A stretch of 6,263 nucleotides of DNA from JAGXKT01 sp964531695 (GTDB taxonomy: Bacteria > Planctomycetota > Phycisphaerae > SM23-33): NCBI GenBank assembly GCA_964531695.1, contig CAZHEH010000067.1, positions 1 to 6,263 on the forward strand, in the 5' to 3' direction. The position numbers and the translations under genes are program-made. How positions within the stretch are numbered: the stretch's first letter is position 1; every line of letters starts with the position of its first letter. Of this stretch, positions 4,771 through 6,263 are shown in pieces. The notes under the pieces were generated by a model, which saw only the letters and a program-made list of their open reading frames with translations, was not told where the DNA came from and searched no databases.

Positions 4771-6263
4771 CGCCGAAGCCAGGACCACGCCCGGCGGATG
4801 TCGTGGCCGATCAGGTACATGCTCGGCACGACCAGCAGCGTCAGCGCCGTGGCGAAGAGCAGGCCGAACGCCAGCGACACGGCCATCGGCTTGAGGAACT
4901 GTGCCTGGAAGGACTGCTCGTAAAGCAGCGGGGTGACGCCGGCGACGGTCGTGGCGGTCGTCAGGATGATCGGGCGGAAGCGGGCCAACGACGCCCCGCG
5001 CGCGGCGTGTTCGGGGGTCTCGCCGCCCCGTGACCTGCGGTTGACCGTGTCGATCAGGACGAGCGAGTCGTTCACCACGATCCCGGTCAGCGCCACCATG
5101 CCGAACAAGCTCAGCAGCGTCACGTCGTAGCCGACGATCCAGTGCCCCACGACCGCCCCGACCAACCCGAACGGAATGGCGATCATAATGATGACGGGCT
5201 GGATGTAGCTTCGGAAGATGCCCGCCAGGATCGTGTAGATGCCCATCAGGGCCAGCGGGAACCATACGAGCAGCGCGTCGAGCGACTCGAAGAGCTGGCG
5301 GCGCTGCCCGCGGAGGTCGACGGTCACGCCCGGGTGCTTCGCCGACTGCCGCTCGAAGAACCCCCCGCCGCGTAGATCGCCGATGATCGCTTCCGCGTTG
5401 GCCGTCTCCTCCTGCACGTCGGCCGAGACGGTGACGACGCGCTTGCCGCCGACGCGCCGCAGCGTCGTGTAGCCGCGCTCCATGTCCACCACCGCGACCT
5501 CGGAGAAGGGCACCTCCGCGCCCGCGGGCGTGCGGATGCGCATGGACTCCACGTCGTCCAGCGAACGCCGCTGCGACTCGGCGTAGCGGACGACGATCTC
5601 CACCTCGTTGCGCCCCCGCTGCACGGTCAAGCTCTCGACCCCCTCGAACGCCTCACGCACGCGCTGAGCCAGCCAGGCGCGCGTCACGCCGAGGTTGGTC
5701 GCCCCTTGTCGCAGGCGAATCCGCATCTCCATCTTGCCCGGCAGCGTATCGTCGCTGATGTCCGTGACGCCCGGATACCCGGACAGCTCCCGCTGAATCG
5801 CCTCGGCTACGTCCTTGGCCTGCTCGGTTTCCCGCCCCAGCACGCGGATCTCGAGCGATTTGCCGCCGGGTCCGCCCGCACGGGCGCCGAACGTCAGTTC
5901 CTGCGCTCCGGGGATGACGCCGGTCCGCTCCCGCCAGGCGTCCACCAGTTCCTCGCTCGATTGCTCGCGGGATTCGGAGGGCGCCAGTTCGACGATCACG
6001 GTGGCCACGTGCGCCCCCGCGTCCCCCCCGCCGGTCGGGTCGATGCCTGATCCGAGCAGCGTGTAGGTGTGCACCACCACCGGGGCGCCGCCGCGCGTCC
6101 GGTACTCCTCGTTGAGCGCGCGGGAGGCGGCGCTGATGTTCGAGGCGATTTCCCGTGTGCGCTCGATCGGCGTGCCCGGAGACATCGTGAGTGATGCCAC
6201 GAGAGTGTCGCCGCCCACCTTCGGGAACGGGGTCACCCGAATCCGCCCGCCCTTGAACGCTCC
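4761..6263 (-). CDS. RND efflux permease (AcrB-like), C-terminal half, partial at right edge
   Basis: The frame is open to the last base of the window, giving 500 visible residues of a protein that normally has about 1,000-1,100. The GTG at 6236 is internal, not the start. The visible part begins just after TM7, at the start of the second periplasmic loop (FPKVGGD and a SPGTPIERT segment match this point in AcrB-type pumps). It continues through the porter and docking regions to about residue 325, then TM8-TM12 (about 330-350, 356-378, 382-405, 431-449, 457-484). TM10 reads GIVVNDSLVLID and TM11 RFRPIILTTATTVAGVTPLL, both family signatures. The Arg and Thr of TM11 that match AcrB Arg971 and Thr978 are present, but the position of AcrB Lys940 is Asn. 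These pumps sit in the inner membrane and export drugs, metals or lipids by proton antiport with an adaptor and a TolC-like channel. The TM4 Asp pair and the start are off the window, and substrate cannot be told. The gene is convergent with the aminotransferase and surely separately controlled. Confidence 0.93.
   Translation of the reverse strand, partial: GAFKGGRIRVTPFPKVGGDTLVASLTMSPGTPIERTREIASNISAASRALNEEYRTRGGAPVVVHTYTLLGSGIDPTGGGDAGAHVATVIVELAPSESREQSSEELVDAWRERTGVIPGAQELTFGARAGGPGGKSLEIRVLGRETEQAKDVAEAIQRELSGYPGVTDISDDTLPGKMEMRIRLRQGATNLGVTRAWLAQRVREAFEGVESLTVQRGRNEVEIVVRYAESQRRSLDDVESMRIRTPAGAEVPFSEVAVVDMERGYTTLRRVGGKRVVTVSADVQEETANAEAIIGDLRGGGFFERQSAKHPGVTVDLRGQRRQLFESLDALLVWFPLALMGIYTILAGIFRSYIQPVIIMIAIPFGLVGAVVGHWIVGYDVTLLSLFGMVALTGIVVNDSLVLIDTVNRRSRGGETPEHAARGASLARFRPIILTTATTVAGVTPLLYEQSFQAQFLKPMAVSLAFGLLFATALTLLVVPSMYLIGHDIRRAWSWLRRSG

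Noticed and set aside
6234..6236. GTG at 6236 as the start of the RND gene
   Set aside because: The frame stays open to the window edge with fitting RND residues before it (AFKGGRIR), and only the C-terminal half of a permease is present. The real start is beyond the right edge.

Overview
This is a 6.3 kb, strongly G+C-rich stretch of bacterial DNA. It holds three complete genes on the + strand and the 3' half of a fourth gene on the - strand. The genes look like chromosomal cell-envelope functions. The organism is probably a Gram-negative, diderm bacterium, because the RND efflux pump and the secreted TPR protein both imply a periplasm. The high G+C, TTG start use, weak Shine-Dalgarno sequences and general look of the proteins would fit Planctomycetota or a relative in the PVC group. 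That placement is inference; there is no rRNA or other marker here.

Layout. Bases 1-102 are non-coding. They begin with a perfect palindrome (1-22) and carry a small repeat cluster and a possible promoter in front of the first gene. Bases 103-1305 encode a secreted or periplasmic protein with a signal peptide, an Arg/Gly/Ser-rich N-terminal region, TPR-like helices and a very acidic C-terminal tail. Bases 1306-1494 are a spacer with a plausible sigma70-like promoter and four back-to-back potential hairpins. Bases 1495-3534 encode a four-TM, FlaA1/PglF/CapD-type nucleotide-sugar 4,6-dehydratase. An 86-base spacer with a strong stem-loop leads to a TTG-started DegT/DnrJ/EryC1/StrS PLP aminotransferase (3621-4754). 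Only 6 bases after its stop codon lies the stop codon of the convergent RND efflux permease (4761-6263, - strand, running off the right edge).

How the genes fit together. The dehydratase and the aminotransferase are consecutive steps of a well-known route. The first makes a UDP-4-keto-6-deoxy-HexNAc and the second transaminates C4 to a 4-amino-4,6-dideoxy sugar, used in capsule, O-antigen, exopolysaccharide or protein glycosylation. The TPR protein lies upstream on the same strand but may have its own transcript. The RND pump is a separate, oppositely transcribed unit, and its adaptor and outer-membrane partners, if linked, would lie off the right edge.

I found no tRNA, rRNA, CRISPR array, transposase or phage gene, and no sign of an undescribed system. 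The most interesting items are the non-coding structures (the edge palindrome, the tandem hairpins, the two intergenic stem-loops), the charge-polarised TPR protein, and the Asn in place of the proton-relay Lys in TM10 of the RND pump.
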